NCBI GenBank assembly: GCA_018402135.1
Contig: JAGYJF010000003.1
Coordinates: 620,001-684,000 of the forward strand
Source of the DNA: Flavobacteriaceae bacterium
Lineage (GTDB): Bacteria; Bacteroidota; Bacteroidia; Flavobacteriales; Flavobacteriaceae
Direction: 5' to 3'
DNA: 64,000 bases
Made by a program: the position numbers and the translations under genes. Every line of letters starts with the position of its first letter. Position 1 is the stretch's first letter. Of this stretch, positions 28,417 to 37,300 are shown one piece after another. The notes below the pieces were generated by a model that saw nothing but the letters and a program-made list of their open reading frames with translations, did not search any database and had not been told where the DNA came from.

Positions 28417-29100
28417 AATAAACTTTTTGGGCAGTAAATACGATACGCCCCTGAATAAAACAAAAAGGACTTCGTTTAATTCATTAAAACATTTATTATT
28501 AATTTAATGTATTGCGCTACACATTTAGATTGTTGATGGTAAAGCGCTGTTCAAATCTTTAAAAACTTTTTATACCTCAACTTGTTTCCATTTTTAAAAA
28601 TGGAAACAAGTTGGGGGCTTTTTATTATAATTTTCAGTATTTAAGAATGTTTTTTGTAGTGGTATTTTTTACACTTATCAAATTAACATTTTTAAACATG
28701 AAGAATTTTTACTTTACCTCCCTTGTACTGACATTAAGTACGGGTTTCTTGTCGCAACAGGCCAAAGCCCAAGCGCCACAAAGTATGAGTTACCAATCGG
28801 TCATCCGTAGTAGTAGCAATGCATTAGTAGCAGCTACACCGGTAGGTATGCAAATAAGCCTGTTGCAAGGCACTGCATCCGGCACTGCGGTATATGTAGA
28901 AACGCAAACAGCCACTACCAATGCCAACGGCTTGGTGAGTATAGAAATAGGCACTGGTACTGCCACCACTGGCACTTTTTCCGAAATTGATTGGGCCACG
29001 GGACCTTATTTCATTAAAACCGAAATAGACCCGGCAGGGGGAACTTCTTATGCCATCACCGGCACGCAACAAGTGATGAGTGTGCCGTATGCCTTGTATG
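27747..29100 (+). repeat. Direct repeat, copy 1 (3' half of AraC gene to surface module)
   Basis: This 1.35-kb stretch is nearly identical to 39087-40443. It includes the 3' half of the AraC gene, the 280-bp intergenic region with a long palindrome, and the start of the following secreted-protein gene. Coordinates are offset by 11340, then 11343 after small indels. Upstream of 27747 the copies are unrelated: in copy 2 the sequence there is the end of an IS3-family element. Confidence 0.92.
28575..28616 (+). terminator. Long palindromic hairpin after AraC gene (copy 1)
   Basis: CAACTTGTTTCCATTTTT (28578-28595) is followed at once by its exact reverse complement (28596-28613). Flanking CCT and GGG extend the stem with one T·G pair, and the run GGGGGCTTTTTATT follows. 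It probably ends the AraC transcript. The same structure is present at 39918-39959. Confidence 0.7.
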
Positions 29101-29810
29101 CAAAAACAGCAGAAAACGGAATTACCACTGCTCAAGCAAATGCGATAGTTACTATGCAGGCTCAAATAACTGCTTTGCTAACGCAACCAGCCTATCCGGT
29201 GGGTTCCGTTTTCTGCACTTCCATTCCAACCTTAGTGATAGATGTTACCAACCCAACCACTGGAAAGACCTGGATGGATCGTAACCTAGGCGCTAGTCAA
29301 GTAGCAACTTCCAGTACAGACGCCGCAGCATACGGAGACCTCTACCAGTGGGGTCGTGGCAGCGATGGACACCAGTGTCGCAACTCTGCTACTACAACCG
29401 TTTTATCTACTACTGACCAACCAGGAAATGGTAACTTCATAGCTTCAGGTGCTAGTTTTGATTGGCGTAACCCCAATAACCCCAATCTATGGCAGGGCGT
29501 AAACGGGATAAACAATCCCTGTCCAAGCGGTTACAGATTACCAACAGTAACTGAATTAGAAGCAGAACTCACAAGTTGGAGCAGTAATGACCCAGCAGGT
29601 GCTTTTGCCTCACCGCTAAAATTGCCTTTAGCGGGTGCGCGCGAGCGCACAGTAGGTGCTTTAGGTTCTGTCGGTACCACTGGCATCTACTGGTCCGGTA
29701 GCGACGGTGGAGGTTTCCGTTCTTCAGCATTAAATATCCGAACTGGAGATACAATGATGAATAATAATGCCCGTATTAATGGATACTCTGTTCGTTGTCT
29801 TAAAAACTAA
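28698..29810 (+). CDS. Secreted surface protein: shared N-terminal module plus FISUMP domain
   Basis: A 370-aa exported protein. Residues 1 to about 24 form a signal peptide (MKNFYFTSLVLTLSTGFLSQQAKA). About 25-137 are a beta-rich module that is nearly identical in four genes of this locus (QAPQSMSYQSVIR... to SVPYALYAKT). About 195-370 match the Fibrobacter succinogenes major paralogous domain, a C-type-lectin-like fold (TWMDRNLGASQVATSS, YQWGRGSDGHQ, NPCPSGYRLPTVTELEAEL, GYSVRCLKN). The frame opens upstream to 28611, but the ATG at 28698 precedes the signal peptide. Codon use in its C-terminus is mixed, without the NNC bias seen in the gene at 31339. Probably an adhesin or structural surface protein. 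Confidence 0.82.
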   Translation: MKNFYFTSLVLTLSTGFLSQQAKAQAPQSMSYQSVIRSSSNALVAATPVGMQISLLQGTASGTAVYVETQTATTNANGLVSIEIGTGTATTGTFSEIDWATGPYFIKTEIDPAGGTSYAITGTQQVMSVPYALYAKTAENGITTAQANAIVTMQAQITALLTQPAYPVGSVFCTSIPTLVIDVTNPTTGKTWMDRNLGASQVATSSTDAAAYGDLYQWGRGSDGHQCRNSATTTVLSTTDQPGNGNFIASGASFDWRNPNNPNLWQGVNGINNPCPSGYRLPTVTELEAELTSWSSNDPAGAFASPLKLPLAGARERTVGALGSVGTTGIYWSGSDGGGFRSSALNIRTGDTMMNNNARINGYSVRCLKN

Positions 29811-29902
29811 AACTGAAATCAATTTATCACATTGATAAGTGGAGTGATAAGATACGTAAACGCTCTGTTCCTTTAGAAATCGCATTATATCAAAAAAATA
29901 GG

Positions 29903-31297
29903 ATGAAAAAATATATTCTTTTATACGCTGCATTGCTTTCGACTTTGTGTGGGTTTTCCCAGACAATCTCGGGCAACTTAATACAATTAGCAAACCAGGA
30001 AATCAAGCTGGAGGGCTTTAACGGTTTGAAAAATTATCCAATTGCATCAGCGCAACTGGATGTGAAAGGGAATTTTAAACTCACGTATTCCAAAGCCGAT
30101 TACGGTGTGGGGTATTTGATGTCGGCAGATGAAAAACCATTATTCGTTATCCTGAGCGGCGAAGATATTGAGCTTGTCGGGGAAGCGATAAGTTATACGG
30201 AAACAATAAAAATTAGGAAAGGTCAAGAAAACCAATGGTTTGAGCAATATGCACAAGAACACCCGCGCAGAGAACAAGCGCTAAGTGCTTGGATCTATTT
30301 AGAGAAAATATATGCCCAAGACCCCTTGTTTTCAAATAAAGACATACCGAATAAGGCTATACAAAACGAAAAAGCACGGATTAACAAAGAAGATAAAAGC
30401 TTCCTGGCCCAACTACCCAAAGATAGTTATGTAAGTTGGTTTTTACCTACGCGTAAATTAGTGAGTTCCGTTTCCACCGTTGCACAATACCGCCCCGAAG
30501 AAATAGCTTCAACAACTGCGACTTTTCGCAATTTAGATTATTCGGATGAACGTCTTTATAAAAGTGGGTTGTTCAAAGATGCCATAGAAAATCATTTTTG
30601 GTTGTTGGAAAATTCCGGAAAATCCTTGGATTCAGTTTTTATCGAAATGCGCATTTCGATTGATGCCATGATGGAACAGCTCACCAAAGACGAAGAGAAA
30701 TTCAACGAAGTAAGCGATTTCCTTTTTGATCTTTTGGAGCGACATAGCTTGTTTCAAGCATCGGAATATTTAGCCATAAAGGTCTTGAATGAAACGAGCT
30801 GCACCATCAACAGCGACCTTGCCAAGCAACTTGAAACCTATCGCGCTATGAAAAAAGGAAACATGGCACCCGATATATTTTTTGATGTAGACCATATCGC
30901 ATCTGGTTATCTCGCCGATTCATTGCCTAAAAAACTCTCCGATATAAAAAGCAATTATACGGTAGTTGTTTTTGGAGCGAGTTGGTGTCCGAAATGCAAA
31001 GAAGAGCTTCCAGAGATTCTGCAGCAGTATGCTAAATGGAAAACCCACGGTGTGGAAGTGGTATTTGTTTCTCTTGACGAGGATAAAGCACAGTTTAAAA
31101 ACTTTGCAGAAGACTTTCCTTTTCTCTCCATTTGCGATTATAAAAAATGGGAAAGTCCCATTGCAAAAGATTATTATGTATTCGCTACGCCTACCATGTT
31201 TTTGTTGAATAACAAGCGGGAAATCCTTTTACGCCCCAATTCTGTGAAGCAAATGGACGCTTGGGTCGATTGGGTTTTGGTACAAGGAAATGAATAA
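29903..31297 (+). CDS. TlpA-like thioredoxin-domain protein
   Basis: A 464-aa exported protein. It has a signal peptide (about 1-20, ending CGFSQ) and an N-terminal DUF4369-like beta domain (TISGNLIQLANQEIKLEGFNG). A long helical middle follows, and a C-terminal thioredoxin fold (about 335-464) with redox motif Cys362-Pro-Lys-Cys365 in VVVFGASWCPKC and the cis-proline loop FATPTMFLLN. It is probably a periplasmic disulfide reductase or oxidase. Lying between two surface-protein genes whose products contain cysteines, it might serve their maturation, which is inference. Confidence 0.85.
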   Translation: MKKYILLYAALLSTLCGFSQTISGNLIQLANQEIKLEGFNGLKNYPIASAQLDVKGNFKLTYSKADYGVGYLMSADEKPLFVILSGEDIELVGEAISYTETIKIRKGQENQWFEQYAQEHPRREQALSAWIYLEKIYAQDPLFSNKDIPNKAIQNEKARINKEDKSFLAQLPKDSYVSWFLPTRKLVSSVSTVAQYRPEEIASTTATFRNLDYSDERLYKSGLFKDAIENHFWLLENSGKSLDSVFIEMRISIDAMMEQLTKDEEKFNEVSDFLFDLLERHSLFQASEYLAIKVLNETSCTINSDLAKQLETYRAMKKGNMAPDIFFDVDHIASGYLADSLPKKLSDIKSNYTVVVFGASWCPKCKEELPEILQQYAKWKTHGVEVVFVSLDEDKAQFKNFAEDFPFLSICDYKKWESPIAKDYYVFATPTMFLLNNKREILLRPNSVKQMDAWVDWVLVQGNE

Positions 31298-31338
31298 ATA
31301 AAAGTAATTATTAAGATAAATAACAACTAATCAAAACA

Positions 31339-31735
31339 ATGAAAACAATCAATGCTCTCTTTGCTGGTCTTTTACTGACTGCCAGTGTATGCTGCACGCA
31401 ACAGGCCAATGCCCAAGCGCCACAACATATGAGTTACCAATCGGTCATCCGCAACAGTAGCAATGCATTAGTAGCAGCTACACCAGTAAGTATGCAAATA
31501 AGCCTGTTGCAAGGTACTGCATCCGGCACCGCAGTATATGTTGAAACGCAAACAGCTACTACCAATGCCAATGGCTTGGTGAGTATAGAAATAGGTACTG
31601 GCACTGCTACCACTGGCACTTTTTCCGAAATTGATTGGGCCACAGGACCTTATTTCATTAAAACCGAAATAGACCCGGCAGGTGGGAGCAACTATACCAT
31701 CACCGGTACGCAGCAAATGGCTAGTGTGCCGTATG
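31339..31735 (+). repeat. 5' cassette repeat, copy in collagen-like gene
   Basis: The first roughly 395 bp of this gene (signal peptide plus shared module) are almost identical at the DNA level to 32844-33240. The signal-peptide part differs from that of the genes at 28698 and 40041, but the module itself is nearly identical in all four. Confidence 0.9.
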
Positions 31736-32727
31736 CGCTGTATGCAAAGACATCAGGAAATGGTCAAGGTCCAGCGGGACCACAAGGAATTGAAGGTCCA
31801 GCAGGCGAAGATGGAACAAATGGTCTTGACGGAGCCACAGGTCCGCAAGGAGCAGACGGTTTGGATGGAAGCAATGGAACCAATGGGGAAAGTGCCTACC
31901 AAGTATGGATTGGTTTAGGAAATACAGGTACAGAAATAGATTTTATAAATTCATTGACAGGTCCGCAAGGCGCACCTGGAGCAACGGGTCTGCCAGGCGC
32001 ACAAGGAATTCAGGGAGTAGCAGGAACTACCGGTGCAGTTGGCGCTGCAGGTCCAGAGGGTCCACAAGGAGCTACTGGACCAGCAGGTGTATCTGGTTTA
32101 ACAGGCGCTCAAGGTCCACAAGGAATTCAAGGCCCAGCAGGAGCTGACGGACAAGGAGGAGTATCCACAGCTGGTTCAGGTATAAATGTAACAGGTGCTG
32201 GAACAGTAGCAAGTCCTTATGTAGTTAGCACTACAAGCCCATGCGGTTTAGCTATAGGGCAGACTTACCAAGGTGGTATTATCTTTTATTTAGATGCTTC
32301 CGGATGCCATGGGTTGATTAGCGCGCCAACAGACCAAAGTACAGGAATTCAATGGTACAATGAAAGTTATACGAATACTACAGCTTTTGCAAGTTGCGTT
32401 GGTTGTGGTGATGGAAATACATCCATGATTGTTTACAATCAAGGAGCTGGTTCTTATGCAGCTAGATTATGCTACGAACTATATTTAGGAGGTTATGTAG
32501 GCTGGTATTTGCCGTCAATATATGAACTCAACTTAATGTATCGAAACATAGGACAAGGAAATGCCCTTGGATTAGGAAATGTTGGCGGTTTTGCTAGTTA
32601 CGCCTATTGGAGTAGTACGGAGCTCGGCTTCAGCTTCGCGTGGATCTTCAACTTCATCGATGGAAATGCCAGCGGCAACTACTTTAAGTACAACCCATTC
32701 TATGTGCGTGCGGTTCGGGCTTTCTAG
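31339..32727 (+). CDS. Collagen-like surface protein with C-type-lectin-like variable C-terminus (probable DGR target)
   Basis: A 462-aa exported protein. Residues 1-25 form a signal peptide and about 26-137 the module shared by four genes of this locus. About 139-275 are Gly-X-Y collagen-like repeats, interrupted by GESAYQVWIGLGNTGTEIDFINSLTG, a known collagen interruption. About 300-462 form a DUF1566/Lcl-type C-type-lectin-like domain (GQTYQGGIIFYLDASGCHGL to YWSSTE...YVRAVRAF). The last 40 codons have the layout of a diversity-generating-retroelement variable region: of 26 codons between 32623 and 32700, 18 end in C, unlike the AT-rich rest. The collagen part would trimerise and present three lectin heads for adhesion. 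The secretion route is unclear because no T9SS sorting domain is present. Confidence 0.85.
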   Translation: MKTINALFAGLLLTASVCCTQQANAQAPQHMSYQSVIRNSSNALVAATPVSMQISLLQGTASGTAVYVETQTATTNANGLVSIEIGTGTATTGTFSEIDWATGPYFIKTEIDPAGGSNYTITGTQQMASVPYALYAKTSGNGQGPAGPQGIEGPAGEDGTNGLDGATGPQGADGLDGSNGTNGESAYQVWIGLGNTGTEIDFINSLTGPQGAPGATGLPGAQGIQGVAGTTGAVGAAGPEGPQGATGPAGVSGLTGAQGPQGIQGPAGADGQGGVSTAGSGINVTGAGTVASPYVVSTTSPCGLAIGQTYQGGIIFYLDASGCHGLISAPTDQSTGIQWYNESYTNTTAFASCVGCGDGNTSMIVYNQGAGSYAARLCYELYLGGYVGWYLPSIYELNLMYRNIGQGNALGLGNVGGFASYAYWSSTELGFSFAWIFNFIDGNASGNYFKYNPFYVRAVRAF

Positions 32728-32730
32728 CCC
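32605..32730 (+). other. Putative DGR variable region with 3' hairpin
   Basis: Codons 423-462 encode YWSSTE...AW.FNF.DGN....K....YVRAVRAF. Between 32623 and 32700 the codons run CTC GGC TTC AGC TTC, then ATC TTC AAC TTC ATC, GCC AGC GGC AAC TAC, TAC AAC and TTC, around fixed GCG TGG, GAT GGA AAT and AAG. This is the pattern expected if a template repeat carries AAC at those sites and adenines are replaced at random. A stem GGGCT/AGCCC with loop TTCT (32717-32730) spans the stop codon. No template repeat or reverse transcriptase is in the window. Confidence 0.65.
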
Positions 32731-32773
32731 TGAGCTTGTCGATGGGTTAACTAATCGCACTGAGCTTGTCGAA
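32729..32773 (+). repeat. Short direct repeat CTGAGCTTGTCGA downstream of variable region
   Basis: CTGAGCTTGTCGA occurs at 32730-32742 and again at 32759-32771. The motif resembles the TTCGACAAGCTCAG repeats dispersed between genes in many Bacteroidetes. It abuts the stop codon of the collagen-like gene. Confidence 0.6.
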
Positions 32774-32843
32774 GTAAGTGGTCGATTTTAAAAATGGTAA
32801 ATATTAAAATAATAATAAATAAAATAAAATAATTTAATTAACA

Positions 32844-33240
32844 ATGAAAACAATCAATGCTCTCTTTGCTGGTCTTTTACTGACTGCCAGTGTATGCTGC
32901 ACGCAACAGGCCAATGCCCAAGCGCCACAGCATATGAGTTACCAATCGGTCATTCGCAACAGTAGCAATGCATTAGTAGCAGCTACACCAGTAAGTATGC
33001 AAATAAGCCTGTTGCAAGGCACTGCATCTGGCACCGCAGTATATGTTGAAACGCAAACAGCCACTACCAATGCCAATGGCTTGGTGAGTATAGAAATAGG
33101 TACTGGCACTGCTACCACTGGCACTTTTTCCGAAATTGATTGGGCCACAGGACCTTATTTCATTAAAACCGAAATAGACCCGGCAGGTGGAAGCAACTAT
33201 ACCATCACCGGCACGCAACAAGTGATGAGTGTGCCGTATG
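32844..33240 (+). repeat. 5' cassette repeat, copy in tail-fibre-like gene
   Basis: Nearly identical to 31339-31735. After about 33240 the two genes share nothing: one continues into collagen repeats, the other into fibre repeats. Confidence 0.9.
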
Positions 33241-34295
33241 CCTTGTATGCTGCTAAGAGCGGCGGGACTGTTTTTGAAACAACCGTAAATGACCCTACTG
33301 CCATACACAATACCAATGCCGGTAATGTAGGTATTGGCACTGATTTACCTTCGGAGAAATTAGATGTGAATGGTAATGTAAGAATTCGTGGTGGCAATCC
33401 AGCGCAAGGCAAGGTGTTGACTTCAGATGAAAATGGAACGGCAAGTTGGCAAACTCCGGTTACACAGTCAGGTACTGGAGGAGACACTTATTGGACCTTA
33501 GAATCAGGGGACCTAGTAAATTACCTCGATGTTATAACGCGCTCTAACTTAGGTGTAGGGTTTGATATGACTCCAGGTTTTGATTTTGGGGCGAATACTT
33601 TAGTATTGCGAGAAAATAATACTCGGATACTTTTTGAGGATACCTCAACAACAGGAACATTCCCTTCTAAAGATTGGCGATTAACTGCCAACGACCAAGC
33701 CAATGGAGGAGATAACTATTTTTCAATAGATAATATAACCGACGCTCTAGTAGGGCTAAAAGTGAAAGATAGTGGAACGCTCGTGGTGCCTACAGCAAAT
33801 GCCCAGTTGGGCATAGGAACGGACAGCCCACAACTATCGATTCATGCTAAATTTAACAATACCCCGGCCATAAGACTAGAGCAAGATGTATCTGGAGGAT
33901 ACCCTGCACAGGTATGGGATATAATTGGAAATGAGACAAACATGGCCATTAGGGATGTTACAAATGCAAGTCTGATACCTTTCAAAATAAAACCAAATAG
34001 CCCAACAAATTCCTTGGTAATAACTAGCTTAGGAGTGGGTATTGGCACCCAATCTCCTTCGGAGAAATTAGATGTAGTAGGTAATTTAAGAGTGAGTGCG
34101 AATGCACTGATTCAAGGTACTTCAACAGCCAACAGCTTTGTAAAATCCGGTGGCACCTCCTCCCAATTTTTAATGGCCGATGGAAGTGTGAATGAAGAAA
34201 TCTTAGCGACTATCACCGCGATGCAAGCGACTATCACCGCTATGCAAGCGACTATCAACGCTATGCAAGATCAAATCACGGCTTTACAAAATTAA
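32844..34295 (+). CDS. Tail-fibre-like surface protein with shared N-terminal module
   Basis: A 483-aa exported protein. Signal peptide and module (1 to about 137) are almost identical to those of the gene at 31339. The rest has several GxVGIGTxxPSEKLDVxGNxRV units (about 157-180, 315-330 and 395-420), typical of the trimeric fibre stalks that precede endosialidase-type chaperone domains. A segment GTSSQFLMADGSV follows, then a C-terminal run of heptads (ITAMQAT, ITAMQAT, INAMQDQ, ITALQN), probably a short trimeric coiled coil. No catalytic motif. It is likely a fibrous adhesin. Its central part (33246-33782) is duplicated at 40440-40979. Confidence 0.8.
   Translation: MKTINALFAGLLLTASVCCTQQANAQAPQHMSYQSVIRNSSNALVAATPVSMQISLLQGTASGTAVYVETQTATTNANGLVSIEIGTGTATTGTFSEIDWATGPYFIKTEIDPAGGSNYTITGTQQVMSVPYALYAAKSGGTVFETTVNDPTAIHNTNAGNVGIGTDLPSEKLDVNGNVRIRGGNPAQGKVLTSDENGTASWQTPVTQSGTGGDTYWTLESGDLVNYLDVITRSNLGVGFDMTPGFDFGANTLVLRENNTRILFEDTSTTGTFPSKDWRLTANDQANGGDNYFSIDNITDALVGLKVKDSGTLVVPTANAQLGIGTDSPQLSIHAKFNNTPAIRLEQDVSGGYPAQVWDIIGNETNMAIRDVTNASLIPFKIKPNSPTNSLVITSLGVGIGTQSPSEKLDVVGNLRVSANALIQGTSTANSFVKSGGTSSQFLMADGSVNEEILATITAMQATITAMQATINAMQDQITALQN
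33246..33782 (+). repeat. Direct repeat of fibre segment (copy 1)
   Basis: This segment is repeated at 40440-40979 with a few substitutions and a 3-bp insertion. Copy 2 diverges abruptly after GGAACnCTC and stops a few codons later. Confidence 0.9.
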
Positions 34296-34351
34296 ATAGC
34301 AGGATTGATACAGCCAACACTACCTATGAAATAAAAATTAAATTTAAAAAA

Positions 34352-37300
34352 ATGAAAAAATCAATACTATTTGCACTGTTTTTGCTGCTTAGCCTCACAA
34401 AGCTGTCGGCACAAAGTAACACGGTTGCCGTGGGAGGAGAACTTACAGGAAGTGGAGGCACGGCCAGCATTACTGCTGGAGAGGTGTTTTACACGTACAA
34501 ATCGAGTGCCTCAGGTTCTGCTACAGAAGGCATGCAGCAAAGCTACCTTGCACTTCCAACAGCCGTTATCAGTGGCGATGCCACAGTATGTGCCGGTTCA
34601 TCTACCCAGTTGAGCATTGCCTTAACAGGACAAGGTCCTTGGTCTGGTACCTTATCAGATGGTACAGTTTTCTCAGGAAGCGACAATCCATTATTGGTAA
34701 GTGTAACACCTACTATGACTACCACCTATACCGTGGCTACTTTGTCAAACCAAACGGATACCGCAAGTGCCGCAGATTTAATTGGTAGTGCGACGGTTAT
34801 GGTTTATGCCGCACCAAGTATCGAAGCTGTTTCGCCATCTAATGGAACTTCCGGATCGACTATTACAATAGCGGGGGCTAATTTTGACGGAGCTGTTGCG
34901 CCAACAGTGACTATTGGAGGCCTTTCAATGCAAATCGTTAGCCTTACTTTAACGAGTATTCAAGTGACATTGCCTGAGGGCACTTGTGGAGGTGAGATCG
35001 TGGTGACTAATAGTTGTGGGGTATCTTCAAATTTAGTACCGTACAGCTATGCCGCACCAACAGCCGGCATCACCAATACTACCAACCTAACCGAACTGAC
35101 TTGCAATACGACTGCCATCAGTGTAACGGCGACAGGCGCGGGTACTTATTCCTGGTCTGATGGATCAAATGAAGTAGCGACGACGGCAGCACTTTCAATT
35201 ACTGCTCCTGGCACCTACACGGTGACCGTTACGAATGCGAACGGTTGTACCGATAAAGCAAGTATTACGATTACTGAAGATGTAACTGTTCCGACAGCAG
35301 GAATTACGAATGATACGAATGCAACCGAACTGACTTGTACAACGACTGCAATCAGCGTAACGGCAACAGGTGAGGGTACTTATTCCTGGTCTGATGGATC
35401 AAATGAAGTAGCGACGACGGCAGCACTTTCGATTACTGCAGCAGGCAGCTACACGGTGACCGTGACCAATGCGAACGGCTGTACCGATACAGCAAGTATC
35501 ACGATTACTGAAGATGCAACTGCGCCGACAGCGGCAATCACGAACAACACTGCAACAACCGAACTGACTTGCAAAACGACTGCCATCAGTGTAACGGCGA
35601 CAGGCGCGGGTACTTATTCCTGGTCTGATGGATCAAGTGAAGTAGCGACGACGGCAGCCTTTTCGATCACTGCAGCAGGCAGCTACACGGTGACCGTTAC
35701 GAATGCGAACGGTTGTACCGATGCAGCAAGTATTACGATTACTGAAGATGTAACCGCACCAACAGCTGGAATTACGAATGATACGAATGCAACCGAACTG
35801 ACTTGCAACACGACTGCCATCAGTGTGACGGCGACAGGCGAGGGTACTTATTCTTGGTCTGATGGATCAAGTGAAGTAGCGACGACGGCAGCACTTTCGA
35901 TCACTGCAGCAGGCAGCTACACGGTAACGGTTACAAATGCGAACGGTTGTACCGATACAGCAAGTATTACGATTACTGAAGATGTAACTGTTCCGACAGC
36001 AGGAATTACGAACAACACCGCAACAACAGTATTGACTTGCACCACGACTGCAATCAGCGTAACTGCAACAGGTGAGGGTACTTATTCTTGGTCTGATGGA
36101 TCAAGTGAAGTAGCGACGACGGCAGCACTTTCGATCACTGCAGTAGGCAGCTACACGGTGACCGTAACCAATGCTAACGGATGTACTGATACAGCAAGTA
36201 TTACGATTACTGAAGATGTAACTGCACCAACAGCAGGTATTACGAACAACACCAATGAAACCGTATTAACTTGTACAACTACTGCTATCAGTGTAACGGC
36301 AACAGGCGCGGGTACTTATTCTTGGTCTGATGGATCAAGTGAAGTAGCGACGACGGCAGCACTTTCGATCACTGCAGCAGGAACCTACACGTTGACGGTT
36401 ACGAATGCTAACGGATGTACTGATACAGCAAGTATTACGATTACTGAAGATGTAACTGCACCAACAGCAGGTATTACGAACAACACCAATGAAACCGTAT
36501 TAACTTGTACCACGACTGCGATCAGTGTAACGGCAACAGGCGAGGGTACTTATTCCTGGTCTGATGGATCAAGTGAAGTAGCGACGACGGCAGCACTTTC
36601 GATCACTGCAGCAGGCAGCTACACGATAACCGTTACGAATGCGAACGGTTGTACCGATACAGCAAGTATCACGATTACTGAAGATGTAACCGCACCAACT
36701 GCTGGAATTACGAACAACACGAATGAAACCGAACTGACTTGCACGACTACTGCGATTAGCGTAACAGCCACAGGCGAGGGTACTTATTCCTGGTCTGATG
36801 GATCAAGTGAAGTAGCGACGACGGCAGCACTTTCGATCACTGCAGCAGGCAGCTACACGGTAACGGTTACAAATGCGAACGGTTGTACCGATACAGCAAG
36901 CATCACGATTACTGAAGATGTAACTGTTCCGACAGCTGGCATCACCAACAACACAGGAACTGAGGTCTTGACTTGCAACACGACTGCAATCAGTGTAACG
37001 GCAACAGGCGCGGGTACTTATTCCTGGTCTGATGGATCAAATGAAGTAGCGACGACAGCAGCACTTTCGATCACTGCAGCAGGCAGCTACACGATAACCG
37101 TGACCAATGCGAACGGTTGTAGCGATACAGCAAGTATTACGATTACTGAAGATGTAACCGCACCAACTGCTGGAATTACGAACAACACGAATGAAACCGA
37201 ACTGACTTGCACGACTACTGAGATTAGCGTAACAGCCACAGGCGAGGGTACTTATTCCTGGTCTGATGGATCAAGTGAAGTGGCGACGACGGCAGCACTT

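Noticed and set aside
28790..28999. Antisense open frame (69 aa, starting MAQSISEK) present opposite the shared module in all four family genes
   Set aside because: It is a shadow of the conserved sense coding sequence. Its conservation simply follows from the near-identical DNA, and it has no start context or domain.
28698..29810. Second DGR target in the FISUMP gene
   Set aside because: The domain is C-type-lectin-like, but codons near its end (TCA GCA TTA AAT ATC CGA) show no NNC bias or template-like pattern.
31905..32147. Arg/Ser-rich frame over the collagen region
   Set aside because: A frame-shifted reading of Gly-X-Y codons, with no independent support.
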